Made by a program: the position numbers and the translations under genes. From Pseudomonadales bacterium (GTDB taxonomy: Bacteria; Pseudomonadota; Gammaproteobacteria; Pseudomonadales; Ketobacteraceae): a DNA stretch of 64,000 nt. Every line of letters begins with the position of its first letter. Position 1 is the stretch's first letter. The stretch is taken from the NCBI GenBank assembly GCA_002708905.1, contig PAPM01000037.1, positions 62,001-126,000 on the forward strand. The letters run 5' to 3'. Shown here piece after piece: positions 32,782-40,975 of the stretch. Under the pieces are notes generated by a model, which was not told where the DNA came from, did no database searches, and saw nothing but the letters and a program-made list of their open reading frames with translations.

Positions 32782-35069
32782 GTCCCGGGTTCGTCACCGA
32801 ACAGTTTCAATAGCAGGATGGGCAGCAGGATCAAATCCACCAGCACGGCACACAGGATGGTGATGATGGTGATTAAGCCGAGATCCTGATTGGGAATGAA
32901 ATCCGAGAACAGCAGGGATGTAAACGCAATGGACATGATGGCGGTGGTCAGCAGCATGGCTACCCCTACGGTGTCCATTGCATACTGCACTGAATCATAG
33001 TTATTAAAGTGCAGCTGTTCTCGGGCGTATTTGTATTTGGCCAGGAAGTGAATGGTGTCATCCACCACAATGCCCAGGGTAATGGTGATCCCCACGGACA
33101 TGCCGAAACCGATCTTGCCACTGATTAGCGCCCACACGCCAAAGGCCATGGCAGCGGGGAACAGATTGGGCACCATGCTGATCAGGCCCAACGACCAGGA
33201 ACGGAACATGGCGATCAGCAGGAAAGAAATCAGAATCAGTGCCACCACAAAGCCCTTCGAAAGGTTGTTTACGTTAGTGTACTGCATGTGGGCAAAGGCC
33301 AGGTTGGCACTGCCGATGGTGGCGTGTTTGGTGTCGAATTGATGCTGGTCCAGCCAGTGTTGAATCTGATGCTCCAGATCAATCAGCTCTTTATCGGAGA
33401 GTTGATCGTACACTGCAATAACCCGGGTTTCTGAACGATCAAAGTTGATCAGGTTGTTGAGGTCCTGGCCAAAAGGCAGGGACATCTCATACATCAATAA
33501 ATACTGTGATGCCAGCTGGCGGGATTCCGGAATGCGATACCAGTCTGGATCATCTTCATGCAGATTTTTATTCAGGGTTTTCATGACTTCCAGCAAGGAC
33601 GTGGTAAAACGCAATTGCGGATTTTCCTGCAGGCGGTCATCCAGATCCTGCAGCAGGTTCAGATAAAGCGGGTCGTAGATGCCGCCGTTCTCGGTGGCAG
33701 GAATGCTGATGTTGACCACCACGGACCCGCTGATGCGCTCGATCATGAAATCCATGTCACGACGTACTTCCAGATCCTCATCGAAAAACTCAACGAAGTT
33801 ATCGTCCAGGCGATTCAGTGGAATAAATGAGGCCAGGGTAACCATCACCAGCACAAAACCAACGATGATTTTTTTGGCGTGGGGTTGATAAAAGCGAATC
33901 AAGCCACCCATGTTGGGGAGCTTGGTGACACCCTTGGCCTTGCTGGGTAAGTAGTAGACCAGAGCCGGCAGGAAGCTGAGCGAAGCCAGCATGGCGTAAA
34001 GAATGCCTACACCGGCGGCAGTGCCCATATGGGCAAAGGGTGGCGACTCACTGAAATTCAGGGCGAAGAAACTGACTGCGGTGGTGAGGCTGGTAAAAAT
34101 GATCGGGGAGAAATTCACCTCGATACTTTTTTCCAGCGCAGCTTTTTTGTCGAGCCCTCTGGCCAGACCCTGGGCATAATTCACCATCAGGTGAATGCAG
34201 TCGGCCATGGCAATGATGACGATAATAGCCGGTGTATTGACCAGAATGGGGGAAACTTTTACGCCGGTCCAGAGCACCGCGCCCATGCCCGCCATAATGG
34301 CCAACAGCGCTGTCACAATGCAGGCGATGTTGCCGATGAAATCCCGCAGGGTGAAGATCAGGAAGGCGAACACCAGGATCAGTGCAAAGGGAAAAATCGT
34401 GCGGCCATCTTCTTCAATGATGGCGGGCAGGGAGGTTTCCACGGCAACGCCGCCCACCACGCGAAAGTCGATGTCAGGATACTGCGCTTCCATTGCGTTC
34501 ACATAGTCGCGTACGTATTGCACTACCTCCACGGCGGCCTGGCCGCTATCGGCTTCCGGAAAATTCAAAATCACGGACACCAGGGACAGGTCCCCCTGTT
34601 GGGTGATCAGGTAATCCCTAACCCCCACTTTGGCGGTCGCGTAACGTTTGCGAACCAGCAATTCCTGTGGGGTCAGTGCGTCCACATCCTCCACCAGAAA
34701 TTCCACCAGCAGATCGTCACCGTCGACCCGGGTATAGAGGTGGTTGCTGAGGGATTCCACCCGCTGGGAATAGGGGATAGACCAGCCGAACTCGGTCAGT
34801 TGTTGAATGGCTTTGAGGGTGTCGGGCGTAAAGACATTCTGATTATGTGGCTCCACCAGCACCATGACGTTCTTGTCGCTGGTGTAGTCTTCTTCAATCT
34901 GGATCAGATTGCCCAGGTTGGTGTCATTGGCTTTGAAGAAGTCCCGCTGATTGGCTGAGAACTGGGCGTCTTTGGCCCCCATGGCCAACAGCATTGCCCC
35001 TAATATGACCACGACGATGCTGGTGATGCGATGATTCATCACCCACTGCGCCCAAGCTCTTGCTAACAC
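32727..35069 (-). CDS. RND-superfamily exporter of the MMPL/HAE3 type
   Basis: The 780-residue inner-membrane protein has twelve expected membrane segments, with two large periplasmic loops after segments 1 and 7. The N-terminal segment (about 14-32) is followed by the 'FFKANDTNLGNLIQIEEDYT' loop typical of the HAE3/MMPL group. Membrane repeats 'IIVIIAMADCIHLMVNYAQG' and 'TITLGIVVDDTIHFLAKYKY' show the charged GxxxDDT/H pattern of proton-coupled RND pumps. Related proteins export hopanoids or lipids; the cargo here is unknown. It stands alone, without a membrane-fusion partner or outer-membrane channel. It overlaps the convergent hydrolase gene by 55 bases at the 3' end. Confidence 0.9.
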   Translation of the reverse strand: MLARAWAQWVMNHRITSIVVVILGAMLLAMGAKDAQFSANQRDFFKANDTNLGNLIQIEEDYTSDKNVMVLVEPHNQNVFTPDTLKAIQQLTEFGWSIPYSQRVESLSNHLYTRVDGDDLLVEFLVEDVDALTPQELLVRKRYATAKVGVRDYLITQQGDLSLVSVILNFPEADSGQAAVEVVQYVRDYVNAMEAQYPDIDFRVVGGVAVETSLPAIIEEDGRTIFPFALILVFAFLIFTLRDFIGNIACIVTALLAIMAGMGAVLWTGVKVSPILVNTPAIIVIIAMADCIHLMVNYAQGLARGLDKKAALEKSIEVNFSPIIFTSLTTAVSFFALNFSESPPFAHMGTAAGVGILYAMLASLSFLPALVYYLPSKAKGVTKLPNMGGLIRFYQPHAKKIIVGFVLVMVTLASFIPLNRLDDNFVEFFDEDLEVRRDMDFMIERISGSVVVNISIPATENGGIYDPLYLNLLQDLDDRLQENPQLRFTTSLLEVMKTLNKNLHEDDPDWYRIPESRQLASQYLLMYEMSLPFGQDLNNLINFDRSETRVIAVYDQLSDKELIDLEHQIQHWLDQHQFDTKHATIGSANLAFAHMQYTNVNNLSKGFVVALILISFLLIAMFRSWSLGLISMVPNLFPAAMAFGVWALISGKIGFGMSVGITITLGIVVDDTIHFLAKYKYAREQLHFNNYDSVQYAMDTVGVAMLLTTAIMSIAFTSLLFSDFIPNQDLGLITIITILCAVLVDLILLPILLLKLFGDEPGTQFNSESGTDSNARLEGY

Positions 35070-35216
35070 GATCCACCCCCTACTTCTATTATTGGTATAT
35101 AGCGTGTATTGCGCGAGACATCATAGCGGTGATGTCTTGGGGGCGGTAGCGCTGGAAAGGACAGATTTCTGTGAAATTATGTCAGGCACCTGCCAGCCAT
35201 TGGCCGGCAGGCGATT

Positions 35217-35732
35217 TTAATGATGGGCTTTAGATGCCCGGTCCATCTTGTCCATTACCTGCATGCAGAGGGCAGATAGCACAAACCCCATGTGAACAAT
35301 CAATAGCCACATGAGTTTGGTTTCAGCCCCGTCGCCCCCATCGGGGGAGAACTCCATATAGGATTTGAGAAGATGTATGGCAGATATCGCCACAATCGAG
35401 GCAGATAGCTTCAATTTGAGCGAGCCTGAGTCCATTTTTCCCAGCCAGGACAGCTTCTCGCCACCTTCCTCAATATCAATCTTGGAGACGAAATTCTCGT
35501 AGCCGGAGAACATCACCATCACCACCAGGCTGCCTACCAGGGTCAGGTCCACCAGAGTGAGGATCTTCAGGATCAGCGTTTGCTCAGGCATGGTCAGCAG
35601 GGCGGGTAGGATGTGTATCAGCTCCTGAAAGAACTTGAAGGCCAGTACCAGCAATAGAATGCTCAGACCCAGATAAACCGGGGCCATGATCCAGCGGCTG
35701 GCGTAGAGGGGTTTTTCGATCAATGATTCCAT
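35217..35732 (-). CDS. yqhA: YqhA/UPF0114 family inner-membrane protein
   Basis: The ATG at 35732 ([14 protein letters not shown]) is chosen since UPF0114 members begin 'mEk.lE...y.sRWl.aPlYlgL'; this gives 171 residues, the usual size. Three to four membrane segments are visible, at about residues 17-40, 55-80, 109-124 and 140-160. The characteristic '[13 protein letters not shown]' follows the second, and '[20 protein letters not shown]' the third. The function of the family is unknown. It is a single gene between the RND exporter (147-bp gap) and the divergent GspE-like ATPase. Confidence 0.88.
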   Translation of the reverse strand: MESLIEKPLYASRWIMAPVYLGLSILLLVLAFKFFQELIHILPALLTMPEQTLILKILTLVDLTLVGSLVVMVMFSGYENFVSKIDIEEGGEKLSWLGKMDSGSLKLKLSASIVAISAIHLLKSYMEFSPDGGDGAETKLMWLLIVHMGFVLSALCMQVMDKMDRASKAHH

Positions 35733-35900
35733 GGGAACGTGATTCCTGAGAGACCGTAATGATGAAGGCAAAGATACCGGATTTTTGGCGGCGGGTCACG
35801 GTTCTGCAAGGTTGTATGCGGGGGAGGTTGGTTTGGTTAAGCGCTTGAGTCTACAATTGTTTTATTGTTGCAACATTCCGACTCCAGTAGAGCACCCGTC

Positions 35901-37697
35901 GTGACCAGCATTCAAAAAGGTAAAGCCAGTTTCATGCAGCCCAGTATCCGCATCGATGTGCGTTGGGTATTGGACGGCCTGTTCGATGATGGCCGCATCA
36001 GCGAACGGGACCTGAATTTCATTGCCGGTCAGCGGCGGGAAAAGAGTGAGCTCAACTGGAACCCCCTGCAGTTCATCGCCAAGTTCGGCCTCGACGACCA
36101 GCAGTTCGAAAATCGCAAGCTGGACCTGGACAACCTCACCGAGTGGTTGGCCAAGCGGGCCAACCAGCCCATTTATCATATCGACCCATTGAAGGTAGAT
36201 GTGGGTGCCACCACAGCGGTGATGTCCTTCCAGTTTGCCGAGCGTCACGAGATTCTGGCGGTAGCGGTGGACGATGAGACGGTCACCATCACCAGCGGCC
36301 AGCCTTTTCTCAATGAGTGGGAGCAGGGGCTGGAACAGACCCTTAAAGGCAAGCGCATCAAGCGGGTGATCACCAACCCGGCGGATATCCGGCGTTTTAC
36401 CCTGGAATTCTATAACCTGGCCCGCTCCGTCAAAGGTGCCAGTGGCGGTAAAGGCCCATCTAACGTCACCAACTTCGAGCAACTGCTGCAGCTGGGTGAG
36501 TTGACTTCGCCGGATGCCAATGACCAGCACATCGTCAAAATCGTGGATTGGCTGCTGCAGTATGCCTTCGACCAACGGGCCAGCGATATCCACCTGGAGC
36601 CACGTCGCGAGCACGGCAATATCCGCTTCCGTATTGATGGTGTATTGCATGACGTCTACGAGCTCCCGGCGCCGGTTATGGCGGCGGTCACCAGTCGGAT
36701 TAAAATCCTGGGGCGAATGGATGTGGCGGAGAAGCGCCGCCCCCAGGACGGGCGCCTGAAAACCAAGAGTACCGAGGGGGATGAGGTGGAGCTGCGTTTG
36801 TCCACCTTGCCCACCGCGTTCGGTGAGAAGATGGTTATGCGTATCTTCGATCCGGAGGTGCTGGTGCGTTCTTCGGCCCAGATGGGGTTGGCGGATGAGG
36901 ATTACGAGCGCTGGCAACAGATGGTGACCCAGCCTAACGGAATTGTGCTGGTGACCGGGCCCACCGGGTCCGGTAAAACCACCACGTTGTATTCCACCTT
37001 GAAGCAGTTAGCCACCCGGGAGGTAAACGTTTGTACCATCGAAGACCCTATCGAAATGGTGGAGCCCTCCTTTAATCAGATGCAGGTGATGGACAATGTA
37101 GATCTGACCTTTGCCGACGGTGTGAAAGCCCTGTTGCGTCAGGACCCGGACATCATCATGGTGGGGGAGATCCGGAATCTGGAAACCGCCAATATGGCGA
37201 TTCAAGCCGCCCTCACCGGTCACTTGGTGATTTCCACCCTGCACACCAACGATGCACCTTCTGCCATTGTGCGTCTGACGGATCTGGGGGTGCCGCCCTA
37301 CATGATTTCCGCCACCCTGTTGGGGGTAATGGCCCAGCGTCTGGTGCGTACCCTCTGTCCTCACTGCAAGCGGGATTCGTTTATTGATCCGGACGCCTGG
37401 GACAACCTGATATCCCCCTGGAAGGGTAAGCAGCCGGAGAAAATCAAAGCGCCGGTGGGCTGTCTGGAGTGTCGCAAAACCGGTTATATGGGGCGTGTTG
37501 GCATCTATGAAGTGATGCCGTTGTCCCAGGACCTTAAGGACATGATCAGTCACAATGCAGAGCTGACGGATATCCGCAAGCAGGCCATGAAAGAGGGTAT
37601 GCGTACCCTGCGTTTGAGTGGTGCCCAGAAGGTGGCGGCAGGCCTTACCACAGCGGAGGAGGTGATGCGGGTCGCACCCATAGTAAACAGCACCTGA
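35901..37697 (+). CDS. Orphan GspE/PilB-type secretion ATPase
   Basis: The start is uncertain: TTG 35865, GTG 35901 and ATG 35934 are all in frame. I choose GTG (MTSIQKGKASF...; about 598 residues). An N-terminal MshE/N1-like domain (about 20-170) precedes the RecA-like core with Walker A GPTGSGKTTTLYS, Asp box, Walker B 'LLRQDPDIIMVGEIR', His box 'TGHLVISTLHTNDAPS' and a four-Cys zinc element (CPHC...CLEC). All catalytic parts are intact. No pilin, platform protein or secretin gene is near, so it is an orphan ATPase that may power pili or type II secretion encoded elsewhere. It resembles conserved stand-alone PilB/GspE paralogues of gammaproteobacteria. Confidence 0.9.
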   Translation: MTSIQKGKASFMQPSIRIDVRWVLDGLFDDGRISERDLNFIAGQRREKSELNWNPLQFIAKFGLDDQQFENRKLDLDNLTEWLAKRANQPIYHIDPLKVDVGATTAVMSFQFAERHEILAVAVDDETVTITSGQPFLNEWEQGLEQTLKGKRIKRVITNPADIRRFTLEFYNLARSVKGASGGKGPSNVTNFEQLLQLGELTSPDANDQHIVKIVDWLLQYAFDQRASDIHLEPRREHGNIRFRIDGVLHDVYELPAPVMAAVTSRIKILGRMDVAEKRRPQDGRLKTKSTEGDEVELRLSTLPTAFGEKMVMRIFDPEVLVRSSAQMGLADEDYERWQQMVTQPNGIVLVTGPTGSGKTTTLYSTLKQLATREVNVCTIEDPIEMVEPSFNQMQVMDNVDLTFADGVKALLRQDPDIIMVGEIRNLETANMAIQAALTGHLVISTLHTNDAPSAIVRLTDLGVPPYMISATLLGVMAQRLVRTLCPHCKRDSFIDPDAWDNLISPWKGKQPEKIKAPVGCLECRKTGYMGRVGIYEVMPLSQDLKDMISHNAELTDIRKQAMKEGMRTLRLSGAQKVAAGLTTAEEVMRVAPIVNST

Positions 37698-37838
37698 TTC
37701 CCGACGGGTGCGCCTAGCCTAGACGGTGATTCCATTGCTAGAATGGGGCCTTCTCGTTGTTGCAGACTTGCCGGGGGTATGGCCAGGGGTGAGGGGGCAC
37801 AGCAGTCTGAAAATTAGAAAAACAAGAAGAGAATTTTC

Positions 37839-39119
37839 ATGAGTACCCTGTTGTCGGCGTTTTCTCCGGTTCGTAACCTGAAGCTCCTGTTCGTTCGACC
37901 GGCTTCCAATTTTCCTGTTCTTGACGGGTTTCGTGCCCTTTCCATGCTGATGATCATGGTGTTTCACACCTTCAGCATCTATTCCGTTTCCCACCCGGAT
38001 ATCGAATTGATTGATATGGTGGATGCCAGTACCTGGTCGGCCTGGATCTGGAATGCGGATAAAAGTGTGGATATTTTCTTTGTTATAAGTGGCTTTCTGA
38101 TCACGGGTATATTGTTGCGCCAGATCGACAAGGAAAACCGTATCCGCTTTGGTAACTTTTATTTTCGCCGCTTTTTACGTTTAAGCCCCGCTTATTGGCT
38201 GGTGCTGGGGTTGTATGCCTGGATGGGCTACACGGCGATGGACGCTGCAGGCCGCGAGCAATTGAATCTGCACAACATCTGGACCAACGTGTTGTACATC
38301 AACAACTTTGTGCCCTATGACGAGCAGGCCATGAACTGGACCTGGACTCTGGCCATTGAGGAACAGTTCTATCTGATCTATCCGTTGGTGCTGTTGTTGT
38401 TGGTAAAGCACACCCGCCGGCCGCTCACGGGACTGTGGGTGTTGTTGGGGATTTCGTTCCTGGTGCGCTTTCTGGTCATCATGACAGATGAGCCTATTCG
38501 GACCATGTCAGGCAGTCAGGTGGTCATTGATCAGGAGTTTCATGCTTATCACTTCTCCGTGCTCTATGACAATCTGTATACCCGTTTCGGTGCTCTGGTG
38601 TGCGGTTGTATTGCCGCCTTTTATTATTTCCATCACGAAACAGCATTGCGTCAGTTTCTGAACTCCTTCTGGGGTAAATTTTTCGAACTCGCGAGTTTCG
38701 CGGCCATTATTCTGTTTTTGTGGTTGCCGGTGGTCAGCACCAGAATGGATGATCAGCAGACCCTGACGATTCTTTATCAAACCTTCAGCCGCAATCTGTT
38801 CAGCGGCGCAGTGGCTTATCTGGCGCTGGTGTGCCTGGAAAAAAGTTATTTAAGCTGGTTGTTGAATCTGCTGTTTTCCAATCGGTTTTGGTATCCGTTG
38901 GCGCAGTTGTCTTATTCCATGTATTTGCTGCACGTATTCCCCATTCTGATTCTGGTGCAAATGGGAGTGAATGCCATGCAACAGTATCCGGAGCGCTATG
39001 ATTATACCCATTGGCAGGCGATGAGCCTGATCTGTCTCTATTCAACCATCATTACCATCATCGGGGCTGTGATCATTTATCTGTTGATCGAGCGTCCGAT
39101 TATGAACCTGCGGAAATAG
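37839..39119 (+). CDS. Acyltransferase 3 family membrane protein (OafA/YrhL-like)
   Basis: The 426-residue protein has about ten membrane segments. The N-terminus shows the family's hallmarks: 'VLDGFRALSMLMIMVFHTF' with the catalytic-type His, then 'DIFFVISGFLITGIL' and 'FYFRRFLRLSPAYWLVL'. These proteins transfer acyl groups, usually acetyl, to surface sugars such as O-antigen or peptidoglycan at the inner membrane. The next gene starts one base after its stop, so the two are cotranscribed and may act on the same glycan. The LPS locus beginning at 45 kb is close but not contiguous. Confidence 0.9.
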   Translation: MSTLLSAFSPVRNLKLLFVRPASNFPVLDGFRALSMLMIMVFHTFSIYSVSHPDIELIDMVDASTWSAWIWNADKSVDIFFVISGFLITGILLRQIDKENRIRFGNFYFRRFLRLSPAYWLVLGLYAWMGYTAMDAAGREQLNLHNIWTNVLYINNFVPYDEQAMNWTWTLAIEEQFYLIYPLVLLLLVKHTRRPLTGLWVLLGISFLVRFLVIMTDEPIRTMSGSQVVIDQEFHAYHFSVLYDNLYTRFGALVCGCIAAFYYFHHETALRQFLNSFWGKFFELASFAAIILFLWLPVVSTRMDDQQTLTILYQTFSRNLFSGAVAYLALVCLEKSYLSWLLNLLFSNRFWYPLAQLSYSMYLLHVFPILILVQMGVNAMQQYPERYDYTHWQAMSLICLYSTIITIIGAVIIYLLIERPIMNLRK

Positions 39120-39120
39120 C

Positions 39121-40878
39121 ATGACTTTCTTTAACAAGCCGACCCAATGGGCTCTGTTGTTGGGGTTGCTGCTGGCCGTGCCTTCCCTGTGGGTAGGGAT
39201 GCAGCTGGACGATTATTTTCACTGGGGACTGGTAACCCAGCGCAGTCAGGTTCTGCAAACGGTGAGTCCGGCCAGCCCCTATGGCCTGTTCAGCTTTGTG
39301 GATGGCAATCCCGCCCGGGTAATGGATCTGATGAATCTGGGGTTGGCGCCCTGGTGGACCTATCCGCAGGTGGAATATGCTTTCTGGCGGCCGCTGACCG
39401 AGGTGACCCATGGTCTGGACTATTCCCTCTGGCCGCAATATCCCATGCTCATGCATGTCCACAGTCTGCTGTATTTTGCGTTGATGTTGTGGTGTGGCTT
39501 TCGCTTGTTTAAATTGATTCAGGGAGAAAGCACAGCCTGGATCTGGGCGGTGTTTCTGTTTGCGCTGTCCTACACCCATGGTGTTCCGGTTGGCTGGCTG
39601 GCCAACCGCAATGCCGTGTTGGCAGTGATATTTGTGATTCTGACGTTGCACTACCACCATGATGGGCGGGAGACGGACCGTGGCCTGTTGAATCTGCGGG
39701 CCAGTCTCTGTTTTACGCTGGGGCTGTTGTGTGGCGAGATGGCGGTGACGGCCGGCGCCTATCTGTTTGCGTATGCCGTGTTCCTGGAGAAGGGCTCCTG
39801 GCGGGAGCGCATGTTTTCCCTGGCGCCCTATGTGGTCATCGGGGCGGCTTGGCTGGGGATGCGTTCGTTGCTGGGGTATGGTGCCAGCGGTTCAGGGCAC
39901 TATGTGGATCTGTTTCAGTCACCGCTTATGTTTTTGCAGGTACTGGTTGGCCGCGGACTGGATCTGCTGGGGGGGTTGTTCTGGGTAATACCACCGGAGC
40001 TGGGGTCGGGGCTCCCTGAAATTCGACGCCCGGTTTTTCTGTTGTTGTTCCTCATTTTGCTCTGGCTATCTTGGCCGTTATTGCAATCAGATCGAAGGGC
40101 GCGCTTCTGGTTGGCGGGCTCCTTGTTTTGCCTGGTGCCGGTGGCCAGTACCATTCCCCATAGTCGGCTGCTGATTGCCGCCAGTGTGGGAGCAGCAGGC
40201 TTTCTCGGCTTGTTTTTGCAGGCTTGGCGCTCCGGTCGACTTGCCGGTTCCGGCCCGACAAAATCTCTTACGGCGATCATGGGTGGCTTACTGCTGGTGT
40301 TGCAGCTGGGGCTGTCATCCTTGTTGCTGCCGATGGAAATGGTGTCCATGCGCATTGTGGGGGATAACTACCTGAACAAGGGCGCACGTGCCTGGGATCT
40401 TGGGGATATTCCCCGTGGTACGACCCCTATTTTGATCAATCCCCCACTGTCCAGTGCCGGAGGTTACATCAACGGCGTGCGGGCTTATCTGGGTTTGCCG
40501 GTGGCGTCCAAGACCTGGTTGCTGGCGTCCGGCCTGCAGCCGTTATCGCTGACAGTATTGAATGACTACACCTTCGATCTGTACAGCAAGGAAGGCCTTT
40601 ACGATGCGGTACAGGAAGGTGTTTTGCGGGGCCCTCAGGCGCCATTCGCGGTGGGAGACAGTGTTCAGTTGGCCGGGATGATTGTCACCGTTATGGAAGT
40701 GAAGCGTGGTGTACCTGTGCGTGCCCGTTATCAGTTTGCCCACCCCATTACCAGTGATTATTATCGATTCTCCCATTGGAACAGCGGCAAGGTGACACTC
40801 TGTCGATTGCCTGCCAAGAACCAGTCCATAGAATTGCGGGTGGATTCCACCCATTGTGCTGAGCCGGAGGCGGGATGA
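39121..40878 (+). CDS. Polytopic membrane protein, GT-C glycosyltransferase-like
   Basis: The 585-residue protein has about ten to eleven membrane segments. The loop after the first segment carries 'VGMQLDDYFHWG' (Asp-Asp near 29-30), a DD-type element seen in GT-C transferases that use polyprenyl-phosphate sugars. The C-terminal ~150 residues are soluble. I cannot assign a family beyond this. Together with the acyltransferase one base upstream it probably forms a pair that builds or decorates a surface glycan. A GT-C fold is an inference from topology and the DD loop only. Confidence 0.6.
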   Translation: MTFFNKPTQWALLLGLLLAVPSLWVGMQLDDYFHWGLVTQRSQVLQTVSPASPYGLFSFVDGNPARVMDLMNLGLAPWWTYPQVEYAFWRPLTEVTHGLDYSLWPQYPMLMHVHSLLYFALMLWCGFRLFKLIQGESTAWIWAVFLFALSYTHGVPVGWLANRNAVLAVIFVILTLHYHHDGRETDRGLLNLRASLCFTLGLLCGEMAVTAGAYLFAYAVFLEKGSWRERMFSLAPYVVIGAAWLGMRSLLGYGASGSGHYVDLFQSPLMFLQVLVGRGLDLLGGLFWVIPPELGSGLPEIRRPVFLLLFLILLWLSWPLLQSDRRARFWLAGSLFCLVPVASTIPHSRLLIAASVGAAGFLGLFLQAWRSGRLAGSGPTKSLTAIMGGLLLVLQLGLSSLLLPMEMVSMRIVGDNYLNKGARAWDLGDIPRGTTPILINPPLSSAGGYINGVRAYLGLPVASKTWLLASGLQPLSLTVLNDYTFDLYSKEGLYDAVQEGVLRGPQAPFAVGDSVQLAGMIVTVMEVKRGVPVRARYQFAHPITSDYYRFSHWNSGKVTLCRLPAKNQSIELRVDSTHCAEPEAG

Positions 40879-40884
40879 TTCACG

Positions 40885-40915
40885 GGCGCCTGTTGTAGAT
40901 CATGGCGCCTCTTTT
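40885..40915 (+). terminator. Probable intrinsic terminator
   Basis: GGCGCC (40885-40890) and GGCGCC (40904-40909) pair across a 13-base loop, followed by TCTTTTAT. It lies 7 bases after the stop of the GT-C-like gene and before glnE, so it probably ends that operon. The stem is short. Confidence 0.55.
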
Positions 40916-40975
40916 ATCGTTGGCCGATAATTGTGAGCGTTACGTTCCAATCTATAACAAGGACTTGAGCTGACC

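Noticed and set aside
34029-34958. Plus-strand open frame of 309 residues opposite the RND exporter
   Set aside because: The translation is His/Gln/Gly-rich shadow sequence; the exporter on the other strand shows clear RND motifs throughout.
35862-36917. Minus-strand open frame of 351 residues opposite the GspE-like gene
   Set aside because: Long open antisense frames are common opposite GC-rich genes; the plus strand has every ATPase motif and the antisense product matches no family and lacks an SD.
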